DNA of 64,000 nucleotides from an uncultured Oceanospirillaceae bacterium. GTDB lineage: Bacteria; Pseudomonadota; Gammaproteobacteria; Pseudomonadales; Balneatricaceae. The DNA is taken from the NCBI GenBank assembly GCA_913057435.1, contig CAJXNY010000029.1, forward strand, positions 1 through 64,000, in the 5' to 3' direction. The notes beneath the pieces were generated by a model. That model saw only the letters and a list, made by a program, of their open reading frames with translations. It did not search any database and had not been told where the DNA came from. This document shows, piece after piece, positions 16,121 to 23,892 of the stretch (positions within the stretch are counted from its first letter, which is position 1; the number at the start of each line of letters is the position of its first letter). Made by a program: the position numbers and the translations under genes.

Positions 16121-16137
16121 ATGCAAAGCATGGGCCA
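16121..16137 (-). promoter_or_regulatory. Sigma-54 promoter of nasA
   Basis: On the minus strand TGGCCCATGCTTTGCAT matches TGGCAC-N5-TTGCAT with one change. GG and GC are ten bases apart. Initiation near 16110 would give a leader of about 105 bases that contains the attenuator. Confidence 0.78.
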
Positions 16138-16189
16138 GAATCTGGAACGATCTTTGCTCTGTACCCTCTGTCACTCTGGAGAGTCTGTT

Positions 16190-16801
16190 ATGCAAACTAC
16201 ATCCCTCAGTGTGCTGCTGGTCGATGATCAGCCCGCACGTATGCAAACCCTGCAGGATGCGCTTCACGCATCGGGACATACCGTGGTCAGCCAGCTGACT
16301 GGCGTCCATGGCCTCAGCGAGCATGTGCAACAGTGCAAACCGGACATTGTGATTATCGATATGGACTCACCGGACCGCGACACTCTGGAGAGCATGGCTG
16401 CCATGAGCCGCGATGCCCCCCGACCCATCGTATTTTTCGCTGAGCAGGAACAGGATGCCGTCACCATTGGCGAGGCAATTCGTGCCGGTGTCAGTACTTA
16501 CATCGCCGATGGCCTTCAGCCTGACAGGGTTCGCCCCATCATCGAAACCGCCATCGCCCACTTCCACCACTATCAGCAGTTACGCACAGAACTGGATAGC
16601 ACCCGCGATCAGCTGGCCTCACGCAAAGTAACCGAGAAAGCCAAGGGGCTGTTGATGAAACACCACAATTGCAGCGAGGAGCAGGCGTTCAAAACCCTGC
16701 GCAAACTGGCCATGGACAGAGGCCAGAAGCTGACCGATGTCGCCAGTGAAGTGATCAGAATGTTTGAAGCAAGCGCCCACCAGGGCGAAAACCGGAGATA
16801 G
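16190..16801 (+). CDS. nasT: Nitrate-responsive antiterminator NasT (ANTAR)
   Basis: This 203-residue response-regulator-like protein has a receiver domain (residues 1-125: LLVDDQPA, and IIDMDSPD with the acceptor Asp). An ANTAR RNA-binding domain follows (about 140-195: TEKAKGLLMKHHNCSEEQAF...LRKLAMDRGQKLTDVA). NasT binds two-hairpin RNA motifs in nas leaders and prevents termination. The ATG at 16190 is preferred, since it opens directly on the receiver fold; an upstream in-frame ATG at 16121 would overlap the nasA promoter. nasS follows after four bases. Confidence 0.93.
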   Translation: MQTTSLSVLLVDDQPARMQTLQDALHASGHTVVSQLTGVHGLSEHVQQCKPDIVIIDMDSPDRDTLESMAAMSRDAPRPIVFFAEQEQDAVTIGEAIRAGVSTYIADGLQPDRVRPIIETAIAHFHHYQQLRTELDSTRDQLASRKVTEKAKGLLMKHHNCSEEQAFKTLRKLAMDRGQKLTDVASEVIRMFEASAHQGENRR

Positions 16802-16805
16802 CAGG

Positions 16806-17816
16806 ATGCCTGTAGCCACTGCAGAGAAAACCCGCCTGAGCCTGGGCTTTATCGCCCTCACCGACTGCGCGCCGCTGGCGGTCGCCCGTGAACTGGGATT
16901 TTTTGACCAGGCCGGGCTGGATGTCAGCCTGGTGAAGGAGGCCAGCTGGGGGAATATTCGCGATAAAGTCAGCTATGGCCTGCTCGATGGTGCGCAGATG
17001 CTGGCCCCCATGCCGCTGGCCGCCACCCTGGGACTGGGCACCCGTGCCGTGGCCATGATTACCGGGCTGGTACTGAGCTATAACGGCCTGGCCGTGACGC
17101 TGTCGCAAGCCCTGTTTGACCAGCTGGACCTTGACCCGCAGACGGTACAAACCCCTGAACAGATCGGCCAGCTGCTGCGCCAGTATTGCCAGCATAACCG
17201 TGAGCACGGCGACGCAAAACCCCGACTGGCCACGGTGTACCCTTACTCCTGTCACTTTTATCAGCTTCACCAGTGGTTACTGGCCCACAGTATCGTGCCC
17301 GGCGAGGACATCGAGCTGGTCGCCCTGCCCCCCACCCGGATGCTGAGCACCCTTAAAGCCGGTGAGATCGACGGCTACTGTGTGGGCGAGCCCTGGAACA
17401 GCCTGGCAGAACAGCAGCAACTGGGGCGGGTGATCGTCTCCGGCCATCAGATTGCTCCTGACGCCATCGAAAAAGTATTCGGCGTCACCCAACAGTGGGC
17501 AACCGAACACCCGATTACCCATCAACGCCTGCTAAGCGCCCTCAGCCAGGCTTGCCAGTGGCTGGATAAGCCGGAGAACCAGCCCGAGCTACAGCAGCTG
17601 CTGCTCCACCCGGATTACCTGGGCCCACATGCACCGGCGAAAAATCTACAGCCACATCAGCCGGTGCTGCACAAATTCTGGCATCAACAGAACATTCCTC
17701 ACCCCGCCAGCGCCGTCGAGCTGCTGGAGCAGATGCGCGCCCGTGGCCAGTGGCAAGGAGAAAATTTATTACAGGTTGCCGAGGCGGTCTATCGGCCTGA
17801 GCTAGCGCCAAACTAA
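16806..17816 (+). CDS. nasS: Nitrate sensor NasS
   Basis: This 336-residue protein belongs to the NrtA/CmpA periplasmic-binding fold (LGFIALTDCAPLAVARELGFF, GLLDGAQMLAPMPLA, GEIDGYCVGEPWN) but has no signal peptide, so it is cytoplasmic. In Azotobacter and Paracoccus NasS holds NasT inactive and releases it when nitrate or nitrite binds. The start at 16806 follows GGAGATAGCAGG and lies four bases after the nasT stop. A transporter (NrtABC or NarK) is not seen in the window. Confidence 0.93.
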   Translation: MPVATAEKTRLSLGFIALTDCAPLAVARELGFFDQAGLDVSLVKEASWGNIRDKVSYGLLDGAQMLAPMPLAATLGLGTRAVAMITGLVLSYNGLAVTLSQALFDQLDLDPQTVQTPEQIGQLLRQYCQHNREHGDAKPRLATVYPYSCHFYQLHQWLLAHSIVPGEDIELVALPPTRMLSTLKAGEIDGYCVGEPWNSLAEQQQLGRVIVSGHQIAPDAIEKVFGVTQQWATEHPITHQRLLSALSQACQWLDKPENQPELQQLLLHPDYLGPHAPAKNLQPHQPVLHKFWHQQNIPHPASAVELLEQMRARGQWQGENLLQVAEAVYRPELAPN

Positions 17817-17824
17817 CCTGAATA

Positions 17825-17846
17825 ACCCGGTGGACACCCACCGGGT
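17825..17846. terminator. Bidirectional hairpin between nasS and marR
   Basis: ACCCGGTGG (17825-17833) and CCACCGGGT (17838-17846) pair perfectly around a four-base loop. It lies between two convergent genes. No long T-run follows on either strand. Confidence 0.65.
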
Positions 17847-17861
17847 CAGCACCATCGCCAA

Positions 17862-18284
17862 TTAAAGAATATTGCCGGACAGCTCAATCAGCTTTGCCAG
17901 CTGCTGCTCACTCAGGTTGTCTGACAGCCCATCAGCACAATGGGCAAAGCTGACGCTGGCCTCTTCATACAATCGCTGGCCGGTTTCCGATAATTTAACC
18001 AGGCTCTGCCGCGCATCACGCGGGTTGGCTTCCTTCTCCACAATTTTTATCTTCTCCATCGGCGCAATCAGCCGGGTAACCCCGGACGCGCTGATACCAA
18101 CACACTCTGCCAGCTCAATCCTGCGCATGGTTTTCAGCGCAGCGCCCGCCAGGTGGTGCATGATCATATACTCCGTAAAGCTGATGCCATGAACACTGAG
18201 GTGATTATCCACGCGTTTTGATATGCGGGACGCCAGCAACGCATGTTGAATAACGAAGGTAGAACTTAACGAAATCTGAGACAT
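17862..18284 (-). CDS. MarR-family transcriptional regulator
   Basis: This 140-residue winged-helix repressor shows the recognition-helix region IELAECVGISASGVTRLIAPMEK and the wing with EANPRDARQSLVKLSETG, typical of MarR proteins. The ligand is unknown. Its start lies four bases from a long palindrome (18288-18333), so it very likely represses itself. No divergent gene starts at once on the other side. It is convergent with nasS. Confidence 0.88.
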   Translation of the reverse strand: MSQISLSSTFVIQHALLASRISKRVDNHLSVHGISFTEYMIMHHLAGAALKTMRRIELAECVGISASGVTRLIAPMEKIKIVEKEANPRDARQSLVKLSETGQRLYEEASVSFAHCADGLSDNLSEQQLAKLIELSGNIL

Positions 18285-18287
18285 GAC

Positions 18288-18333
18288 AAAACCTTGATAG
18301 ATGCTTGATTACTCAAGTATCTATCAAGGTTTT
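18288..18333. promoter_or_regulatory. 46-bp palindromic operator at marR
   Basis: AAAACCTTGATAGAT (18288-18302) is the exact inverse of ATCTATCAAGGTTTT (18319-18333). Between them CTTGA (18304-18308) and TCAAG (18313-18317) form an inner inverted repeat. The nested CTTGA half-sites look like two overlapping MarR dimer sites. It adjoins the marR start codon. Confidence 0.8.
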
Positions 18334-18796
18334 AAAAAGCACAAGACCAGACTTAACATCAGCTATAGACATCCTGCGTCTGACGCGACAGCCAGCCAGG
18401 CCACCTCGCCCCACCGCTCCGTATGCCTTTCTAATAACCAGATCCAGGGTGATCAGTATATCGATCACACGATATTTGTGCTCATTCCACCTGTATTTAC
18501 ACCAGAAGTTTAATACGCCAGATTGTTATCTACAAGACAACTTTCATATGCTGTCTTATAGATAACAAATTGTCTTTATGACAACAGCCGCGCACAACTA
18601 AACCTCACCCCCAGCATACAGCCACCAGAACCGCAGACCCCGATACCCAGCCCTTCAGACGCAGCCGGGTATCGAGGCCTGTCGCAGAGAAAAAGCGCAC
18701 GACGGTAACATCAGAATAAAAACAGAAGGGATAACGCAGAAGGCGGGAGCGCGCTGGAAAAGTAGCAGAAAGACAGAGCTTTCTGCTGCAGGAGGA
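18334..18796. other. Non-coding stretch with operator-like palindromes
   Basis: I find no convincing gene in these 463 bases. The first part is relatively AT-rich and holds two strong inverted repeats (18523-18584, listed separately). The rest is featureless. Confidence 0.6.
18523..18584. promoter_or_regulatory. Palindromes without an adjacent gene
   Basis: TTGTTATCTACAAGACA (18523-18539) pairs with TGTCTTATAGATAACAA (18552-18568) with one mismatch over 17 bases. Right after it TTGTC-TTTAT-GACAA (18570-18584) forms a second one sharing the same TTGTC/GACAA core. The symmetry is that of a repressor operator, but the nearest start codon on either strand is over 200 bases away. Confidence 0.55.
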
Positions 18797-19006
18797 TTAG
18801 CTGGCAAAGGAGCGGCTTCGCTGATATTGCTCAGGCTTCATATCGCCTTTAAACGCTTCCAGGCAATCCCGCAGCTGTTACGTCCAGTCCTGACAGGAGA
18901 ACTCGAGCGAGGCAAATGGATTGACGAAATCGATACCACCTGGCTGAGTCGCTTTGACGGTGCCGTTCTCCTGAATGTTAAAGTTCGCAGTTGTTATCGA
19001 CACCAT
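18797..19006 (-). pseudogene. Small gene interrupted by an in-frame stop
   Basis: From the ATG at 19006 a frame encodes 42 residues (starting MVSITTANFNIQENGTVKA) to a TAA at 18878-18880. It continues in the same frame for 26 more residues (ending in KPEQYQRSRSFAS) to a second TAA at 18797-18799. The second half has the same codon style, so a 68-residue gene broken by one point change is the simplest reading. A sequencing error is possible, and so is a genuine 42-residue protein. The family is unknown. It follows the cupin gene by 26 bases on the same strand. Confidence 0.45.
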
Positions 19007-19032
19007 AAAATGCGCTTAGGCCATCAGCCCGT

Positions 19033-19410
19033 TCACACAGGCACATCATCCTGCAGGATCACGTAATATTTCTGACAGCTTTCCAGCACTTCCCAGTAAC
19101 CATCAAACCCATACGGCAACATAAACGCATCACCCGCTTTGTAACGCCGCTGACCACCGCGTATGTCGCTGATGATCACATCACCGCTGATGATGTAACA
19201 GAACTCAGTGCGCTCAGCCACCGCCTTCCACTTACCCCGCTCACTCTGCCACAAGCCAGATAGCAGACGACCATTTTCCGCCGTCACGTAGTTAGCAATC
19301 GCCTGTGCCGGATCGCCTTTCAACAGCCGCTCCGGCGGTGTGGTAAAAGGCCCCAGCGGCAGTGGTGGCTCAGAAAAGCTGATTACCTGGTCGATATAAC
19401 ATGTTGTCAT
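19033..19410 (-). CDS. Cupin-domain protein
   Basis: This 125-residue single-domain cupin shows a beta-barrel core in residues 55-115 (WKAVAERTEFCYIISGDVIISD...YKAGDAFMLPYGFDGYWEV). It resembles the small DUF861/EutQ-type cupins often encoded beside amine or amino-acid oxidases. Only part of the usual metal-binding His set is present (Glu is seen, the second His is replaced), so catalysis is uncertain. The ATG at 19410 has a TGGAG site eight bases upstream; a GTG three codons earlier is too close to it. It lies 80 bases downstream of the PuuB-like gene and is probably cotranscribed. Confidence 0.75.
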   Translation of the reverse strand: MTTCYIDQVISFSEPPLPLGPFTTPPERLLKGDPAQAIANYVTAENGRLLSGLWQSERGKWKAVAERTEFCYIISGDVIISDIRGGQRRYKAGDAFMLPYGFDGYWEVLESCQKYYVILQDDVPV

Positions 19411-19490
19411 CAGATGCACTCCAGATTGATTGCGCAGATTGATTACTCAGAGGGATACATAACGTAGCAAGCTCAGAACAGCAGACAGCT

Positions 19491-20834
19491 TCAACGCCGC
19501 TCATCACGCGCATAGTAATAGTGATACAGCGCCTGCTGACCCAGCCGACGAAACGGTGCCAGCGGAAACTTTGGCAACGCAGACGACAGTATTGGCAAAC
19601 CATGCCCAGCCGTTCGACCGGCGACTTTTTCTGCCAGCCGCGCCCCCGCCTGAACCGCAAACGTCACACCACTGCCGCCATAGCCCATGGCATACAGCAC
19701 CGAACCATCTTCCGACTGATGGATATGAGGCATCTCGTCAAAACTGAGACTGACCCAGCCACCCCATTGATAGTCAAAGGTGAGATCCTGTAACGCTGAA
19801 AACTTGCGTTTCAGCGCCTGCAGCAGGTTGTTATTGTGCTTCGGGTTTGCCGCATCCCGCCCCGTGATTGCACTACGACCCCCAATCAGAATCCGGTTAT
19901 CGGGTAACTTGCGGTAGTAAAACCGTAACGTGCGGGTATCAGCAATCACATCAGAACTCTGGAAACCGGTCGCCGCCAGCTCCTGCTCGGTCAGCGGCCG
20001 AGTCACGATGACATTGGACAACACCGGAAAAGTACGATTTTTCAGCAACGGCGTCAGGCCTGGTGCGGTATAGCCATTGGTGGCACAAATCACCGTTTTT
20101 GCCCGCACAACCCCACCGGGCGTTTCCAGCAGGTGATACCCGCCTTCCTTTCGCCAGCTCTGGACAGGGCTGGCTGTATGAATGCGTGCCCCGGCAGCTC
20201 GCGCCAGGCGATGATAACCCCAGGCCAGCTTCAGTGGATGCACACCAAAGCCATCGCTATAACGCAACGCCCCACAGGCTTCATCACTGATAAAATGCTG
20301 CTGAGCCAGCTCATCAGCGCTCAGCAGCTGGGTAGCATAGCCAAACTGCGTCTGCAGAAAACGCTGCTCTTCACGCGCCGCCGCCATCATCCGTGGCCGA
20401 TGCGCAACCCAGAGATGGCCATCCGGCTGCTGATCACAGTCAATCCCCTCATCCCGAATCAGACCTCGCACACGCTCCAGCCCGTTATAGATCTCGCCAA
20501 ACATCTGCTGCGCCTGATCACTGCCAAAACGACGCACCATCTTCTGCCAGGAAAGCCGGCCACCCGCCTTCAGCGCAAAACCGCCATTACGACCGGAACA
20601 CCCCCAGCCCGTGCCGTTCGCTTCAAGCACCACCGCCTCAACTCCCTGCTCTTTCACCAGATGGTACGCAGCAGACAGGCCTGTATAGCCACCTCCAATA
20701 ATGGCGACATCGACGGACATATCACAGCTAACCGGCCCATCATCTGCAGGCGCAGCGCCCGCCGTATCAGCCCAGTAAGAATCAGGCCACGCAGCCGCAT
20801 GGCCCGGCCCAGCAGAGATCAAGGGATCATACAT
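19491..20834 (-). CDS. FAD-dependent amine oxidoreductase, PuuB-like
   Basis: This 447-residue DAO-family flavoprotein has the FAD fingerprint VAIIGGGYTGLSAAYHL around residue 43, the GWGCSGRNGGF segment, and a C-terminal YAMGYGGSGVTFA motif. These features are typical of gamma-glutamylputrescine oxidase (PuuB) and related ORD-type enzymes that oxidise secondary amines. The substrate is inferred; no other puu gene is adjacent. It leads an apparent operon with the cupin and the broken mini-gene. An AT-rich inverted repeat lies upstream. Confidence 0.82.
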   Translation of the reverse strand: MYDPLISAGPGHAAAWPDSYWADTAGAAPADDGPVSCDMSVDVAIIGGGYTGLSAAYHLVKEQGVEAVVLEANGTGWGCSGRNGGFALKAGGRLSWQKMVRRFGSDQAQQMFGEIYNGLERVRGLIRDEGIDCDQQPDGHLWVAHRPRMMAAAREEQRFLQTQFGYATQLLSADELAQQHFISDEACGALRYSDGFGVHPLKLAWGYHRLARAAGARIHTASPVQSWRKEGGYHLLETPGGVVRAKTVICATNGYTAPGLTPLLKNRTFPVLSNVIVTRPLTEQELAATGFQSSDVIADTRTLRFYYRKLPDNRILIGGRSAITGRDAANPKHNNNLLQALKRKFSALQDLTFDYQWGGWVSLSFDEMPHIHQSEDGSVLYAMGYGGSGVTFAVQAGARLAEKVAGRTAGHGLPILSSALPKFPLAPFRRLGQQALYHYYYARDERR

Positions 20835-21259
20835 CGTCGGTTTTCCTCATCGCGGCACCCGGCTACTAACGCAGGCAAGCACCCTTTTCTGATTATTATT
20901 CATACAGATTCAGCTCCAGCACGAGCCGACAGAGGAAGAGTAAGTTCTACGAAATGAAAAAACAAATTATTTTTTCATTTTAATGATTTATTTTAGAATT
21001 CATCAATCAATAACCTGACCAGGCACTCGCAAGACAAACGATAACAATAAGAAAAACAGACACAGGCAGGCGATCAGAGAAATACCCACACGAAGCACAC
21101 TACAAAGAAAATCGCAGACGAAGAGACGCCCCGGCGCGATGACACCACAGCAACGCCAGCAGACACGCAGAGACAGGAGATGATCAGACAGGAAAAAGCA
21201 CGCTTAACCGCACTCGAGAGCCAAAAGAAGAGGGATTTAAATTAGCCTGGCCCAGAAAC
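20835..21259. other. AT-rich intergenic region upstream of the PuuB-like gene
   Basis: No gene is seen. The region contains an AT-rich stretch at 20950-21010 that is the probable promoter of the PuuB-like gene, with one clear inverted repeat. The remaining 250 bases toward the tRNA show nothing recognisable. Confidence 0.6.
20952..20980. promoter_or_regulatory. Inverted repeat, candidate operator
   Basis: AAATGAAAAAA (20952-20962) and TTTTTTCATTT (20970-20980) are perfect inverse copies around seven bases. It lies about 118 bases upstream of the oxidoreductase start in the likely promoter area. Confidence 0.45.
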
Positions 21260-21280
21260 AAAAAATCCCGCAGATGCGGG
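21260..21280 (-). terminator. Terminator of the tRNA-Glu gene
   Basis: On the minus strand CCCGCATCTGCGGG is followed by ATTTTTT. The other side of the stem is also followed by Ts, so it could act in both directions. Confidence 0.8.
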
Positions 21281-21297
21281 TTTCTTTTTTGTAAGAA

Positions 21298-21373
21298 TGG
21301 CGTCCCATAGGGGGTTCGAACCCCTGTTACCGCCGTGAAAGGGCGGTGTCCTGGACCACTAGACGAATGGGAC
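21298..21373 (-). tRNA. tRNA-Glu (anticodon TTC)
   Basis: The 76-base cloverleaf has acceptor arms GTCCCAT/ATGGGAC, anticodon stem CCGCC/GGCGG with loop CTTTCAC (anticodon TTC), T-loop GGTTCGAAC and an encoded CCA end. A terminator lies 18 bases downstream. It stands alone, with no other tRNA nearby. Confidence 0.97.
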
Positions 21374-21466
21374 ACATCACTGCGTTAGCAGCGAGATGCG
21401 AATAGTACGGAGCCAGGCAATCAACGTCAAGTAAAGTTAGACGTATTTAACGGATAAAAACACCGA

Positions 21467-21850
21467 TCAGTCCTCATCCCGGCACATTGAACAGCGGATT
21501 CTGGCTGGGTCAGGGTCCCAGAACGTCATGGTTACTGGCTCTTCACACAAATAACATCGACTCAGCTCCACCAGTTCTGAAAGATCAAAATCGGCCTCAT
21601 CGACGTCAGGCGTCCCGCGCCTTCTGGCTATAAGTTGTTCCAGCAAGGCACCATCACTGCGCAGCAGCTCGAATAGTTCACTGACATCCTGTCCTGTCGA
21701 TCGCCCCTGATTGAGCATATGGACCTCTGAACTGATCTGCTTTTTCAGCACTCCCATGGAGCGCAGTAATTTATCAATCTGTTGCGAATGCCCTGATTTC
21801 TTCATAGAAACATCTACTTGCTCTGATATCGTCATCGACTTTGCCCGCAT
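21467..21850 (-). CDS. Small protein with a C-terminal zinc-knuckle motif
   Basis: I do not recognise this 127-residue protein. The middle (residues 22-75) is predicted helical, with heptad-like LLRSMGVLKKQISSEVHML. The C terminus has two Cys pairs, CYLC and CSMC, about 22 residues apart, a likely zinc site. It has no signal peptide. Three in-frame starts (21850, 21835, 21805) are possible, and none has a strong ribosome site. It lies between tRNA-Glu and the secretion genes and is transcribed away from them. Confidence 0.65.
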   Translation of the reverse strand: MRAKSMTISEQVDVSMKKSGHSQQIDKLLRSMGVLKKQISSEVHMLNQGRSTGQDVSELFELLRSDGALLEQLIARRRGTPDVDEADFDLSELVELSRCYLCEEPVTMTFWDPDPARIRCSMCRDED

Positions 21851-22188
21851 AGTTTAGCAGCACGGACCAAGCACTTCTGCAGAAAACGAATCCCTGCTCA
21901 CGGTTAAACTATATTCAGCGGATAAACTGCCAACAAACACGACATCTTCCACCTGCTCGCGAGCCAGAACGACAACAGATAACCCTAAACCTGTACTGCG
22001 CTCGATAGTTAAAATAATGCAATAGCCGTTTCAACCAGCAATGTGCTCGCATTACCCAGGTTAACGGCCATCAAACCGTAATGTTTAATATATTCTTCGT
22101 TATATTTTCCTGCAGTGGATAGCTGGAATCCACTGTCTAAACTGATCACACCAGCCGATTGTTCACCACTGATAGCAGGGAGTGATCC
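21851..22188. other. Intergenic region before gspA
   Basis: No gene is seen. AT-rich stretches at 22005-22025 and 22080-22110 probably hold the promoters of the divergent zinc-knuckle gene and gspA. I cannot fix the boxes. GCAGGGA eight bases before the gspA start is a ribosome site. Confidence 0.5.
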
Positions 22189-23889
22189 ATGTACACAGCG
22201 TTTTTTGGCTTACGAGAGTCACCCTTCTCGATTGCCCCGAACCCGCGTTATCTCTATATGAGTAACCAGCACCGCGAAGCGCTGGCGCATCTGCAGTACG
22301 GTACAGAATCAACCGGTGGCTTTGTGATGCTCAGTGGTGAAGTGGGAGCCGGTAAGACGACGCTGTGCCGACTACTGCTCAATCAACTGCCTGATGACTG
22401 TGAGATCGCTTTTATCTTCAACCCGGCGCAAACCAGCGAAGAGCTCTTCCTGGCCATCTGCGAAGAGCTGGGGGTGAAAGTCACCACAGAGGCTGAGTCC
22501 AGCCTGAAAAAGCTCCAGCAACTGATATACCGCCATCTGCTGAAAACACACGCAGCCGGTAAGGGCACCCTGCTGATCATTGATGAGGCCCAAAGCCTGT
22601 CGATGGAGGTACTGGAACAACTGCGGCTCCTGACCAACTTGGAAACCGATGAGCAGAAATTACTAAAGATCATTCTGCTCGGCCAGCCTGAGCTCAGAGA
22701 ACTGATCGCGCACCCTGAACTGAAGCAACTCTCCCAGCGTATTACGGCCCGTTTTCATCTGGCCCCGCTCGCAGAAAGTGATATTCAGCCCTATATACAG
22801 CACCGCCTGACCATCGCTGGCGGTAGCGGCCAACTGTTTGACCCGCAGCTATGTCAGGAGATCTACAAATTAAGTAACGGTATCCCACGACTGATCAATG
22901 TTCTTTGTGACCGTACGCTGCTGGGGGCTTACACCCACAACCAGCAGCAGATAGACCGCCAGATGCTGGCCCAGGCGGCTCGAGAAACTCTGGGGGTTGA
23001 ACCCAGCTTCAGTTCCCCAAATAAAACACGGCTACCGGTCTACTTCGGTGTTTTCGCAGCCTCGCTTGCCCTGCTGGTCTGGCTAACAGGCATTCCGATG
23101 AGCATATCCCCAACGTTACAAACCCTGACCCCAACACCCGCTGTATCTGCACAACAGACATCAGCTCCTATCTCGGTAGCACAACAACCAGCCACTGCGA
23201 TTTCTAGCCCTGTACCAGTCCAGCCCCCCGGCACCGTTGACGATGATGCAACCCGTCCAGCAGCTCAGGCAAACCCAACCGTACAACAAACAGCACCAAC
23301 GGCAATCACACCGGGCAACACAGCCTATGAGGTACTGCTATCACTCTGGCAACTCCCGGAGCAGAACATCAGCACGGAAGAACCCTGCCTGCTTGCCCGC
23401 CAGAATGGCCTGCGTTGCCTCAGTGGCGTCGCTTCACTACAAGAACTGGCGAGCCTCAATCGACCCGCAGTCATCCAGCTGAAAAGTGCCGAAGGCCCCA
23501 GCAGCGTCGTACTCTCCTCACTCACCGACAGCAGTGCGACGGTGATAGAGAACCAGCAACAGCGCCAGCTCAGCCACACAACCCTGGCTCAGCTCTGGGA
23601 TGGCAGTTACACCCTGATCTGGCGTCCACCTACCGGCTATATCAATGTTCTGCGCACCGGCCAGAGCAGCTCTTCAGTCAGCTGGCTCAAAACCCAGCTG
23701 ACGGTACTGACTTCAGCGCCGCTAGACCCTGACAATCACCGCTTTGACAGCGATCTCGAGTTCTGGGTAAAAGCATTCCAACGCAGCCGGGGCCTGTCTC
23801 AGGATGGTGTCGCAGGCCCACACACGCTGATTCACCTCAACAGCGTCACGTCAAAGCGCGTTCCTTTATTGCAGAATAATCAGGGGTGA
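22189..23889 (+). CDS. gspA: Type II secretion ATPase GspA/ExeA
   Basis: This 566-residue protein resembles ExeA of Aeromonas, which with GspB remodels peptidoglycan so that the secretin can assemble. The AAA ATPase is residues 1-265, with Walker A SGEVGAGKTT (49-58) and Walker B LLIIDEAQS. One membrane helix follows at about 283-301 and then a Pro/Thr/Gln-rich linker. A degenerate C39-like region (about 370-480) and a peptidoglycan-binding domain (about 490-555, AFQRSRGLSQDGVAGPHTL) complete it. gspB starts three bases after the stop. Confidence 0.9.
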   Translation: MYTAFFGLRESPFSIAPNPRYLYMSNQHREALAHLQYGTESTGGFVMLSGEVGAGKTTLCRLLLNQLPDDCEIAFIFNPAQTSEELFLAICEELGVKVTTEAESSLKKLQQLIYRHLLKTHAAGKGTLLIIDEAQSLSMEVLEQLRLLTNLETDEQKLLKIILLGQPELRELIAHPELKQLSQRITARFHLAPLAESDIQPYIQHRLTIAGGSGQLFDPQLCQEIYKLSNGIPRLINVLCDRTLLGAYTHNQQQIDRQMLAQAARETLGVEPSFSSPNKTRLPVYFGVFAASLALLVWLTGIPMSISPTLQTLTPTPAVSAQQTSAPISVAQQPATAISSPVPVQPPGTVDDDATRPAAQANPTVQQTAPTAITPGNTAYEVLLSLWQLPEQNISTEEPCLLARQNGLRCLSGVASLQELASLNRPAVIQLKSAEGPSSVVLSSLTDSSATVIENQQQRQLSHTTLAQLWDGSYTLIWRPPTGYINVLRTGQSSSSVSWLKTQLTVLTSAPLDPDNHRFDSDLEFWVKAFQRSRGLSQDGVAGPHTLIHLNSVTSKRVPLLQNNQG

Positions 23890-23892
23890 AGC

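Noticed and set aside
18827-19066. 79-codon plus-strand frame
   Set aside because: It overlaps the end of the cupin gene and the interrupted minus-strand mini-gene, and has no ribosome site or recognisable motif.
20133-20957. Open frame of 274 codons opposite the PuuB-like gene
   Set aside because: Arg/Ile/Thr-rich without motifs, and the minus-strand flavoprotein has clear FAD signatures.
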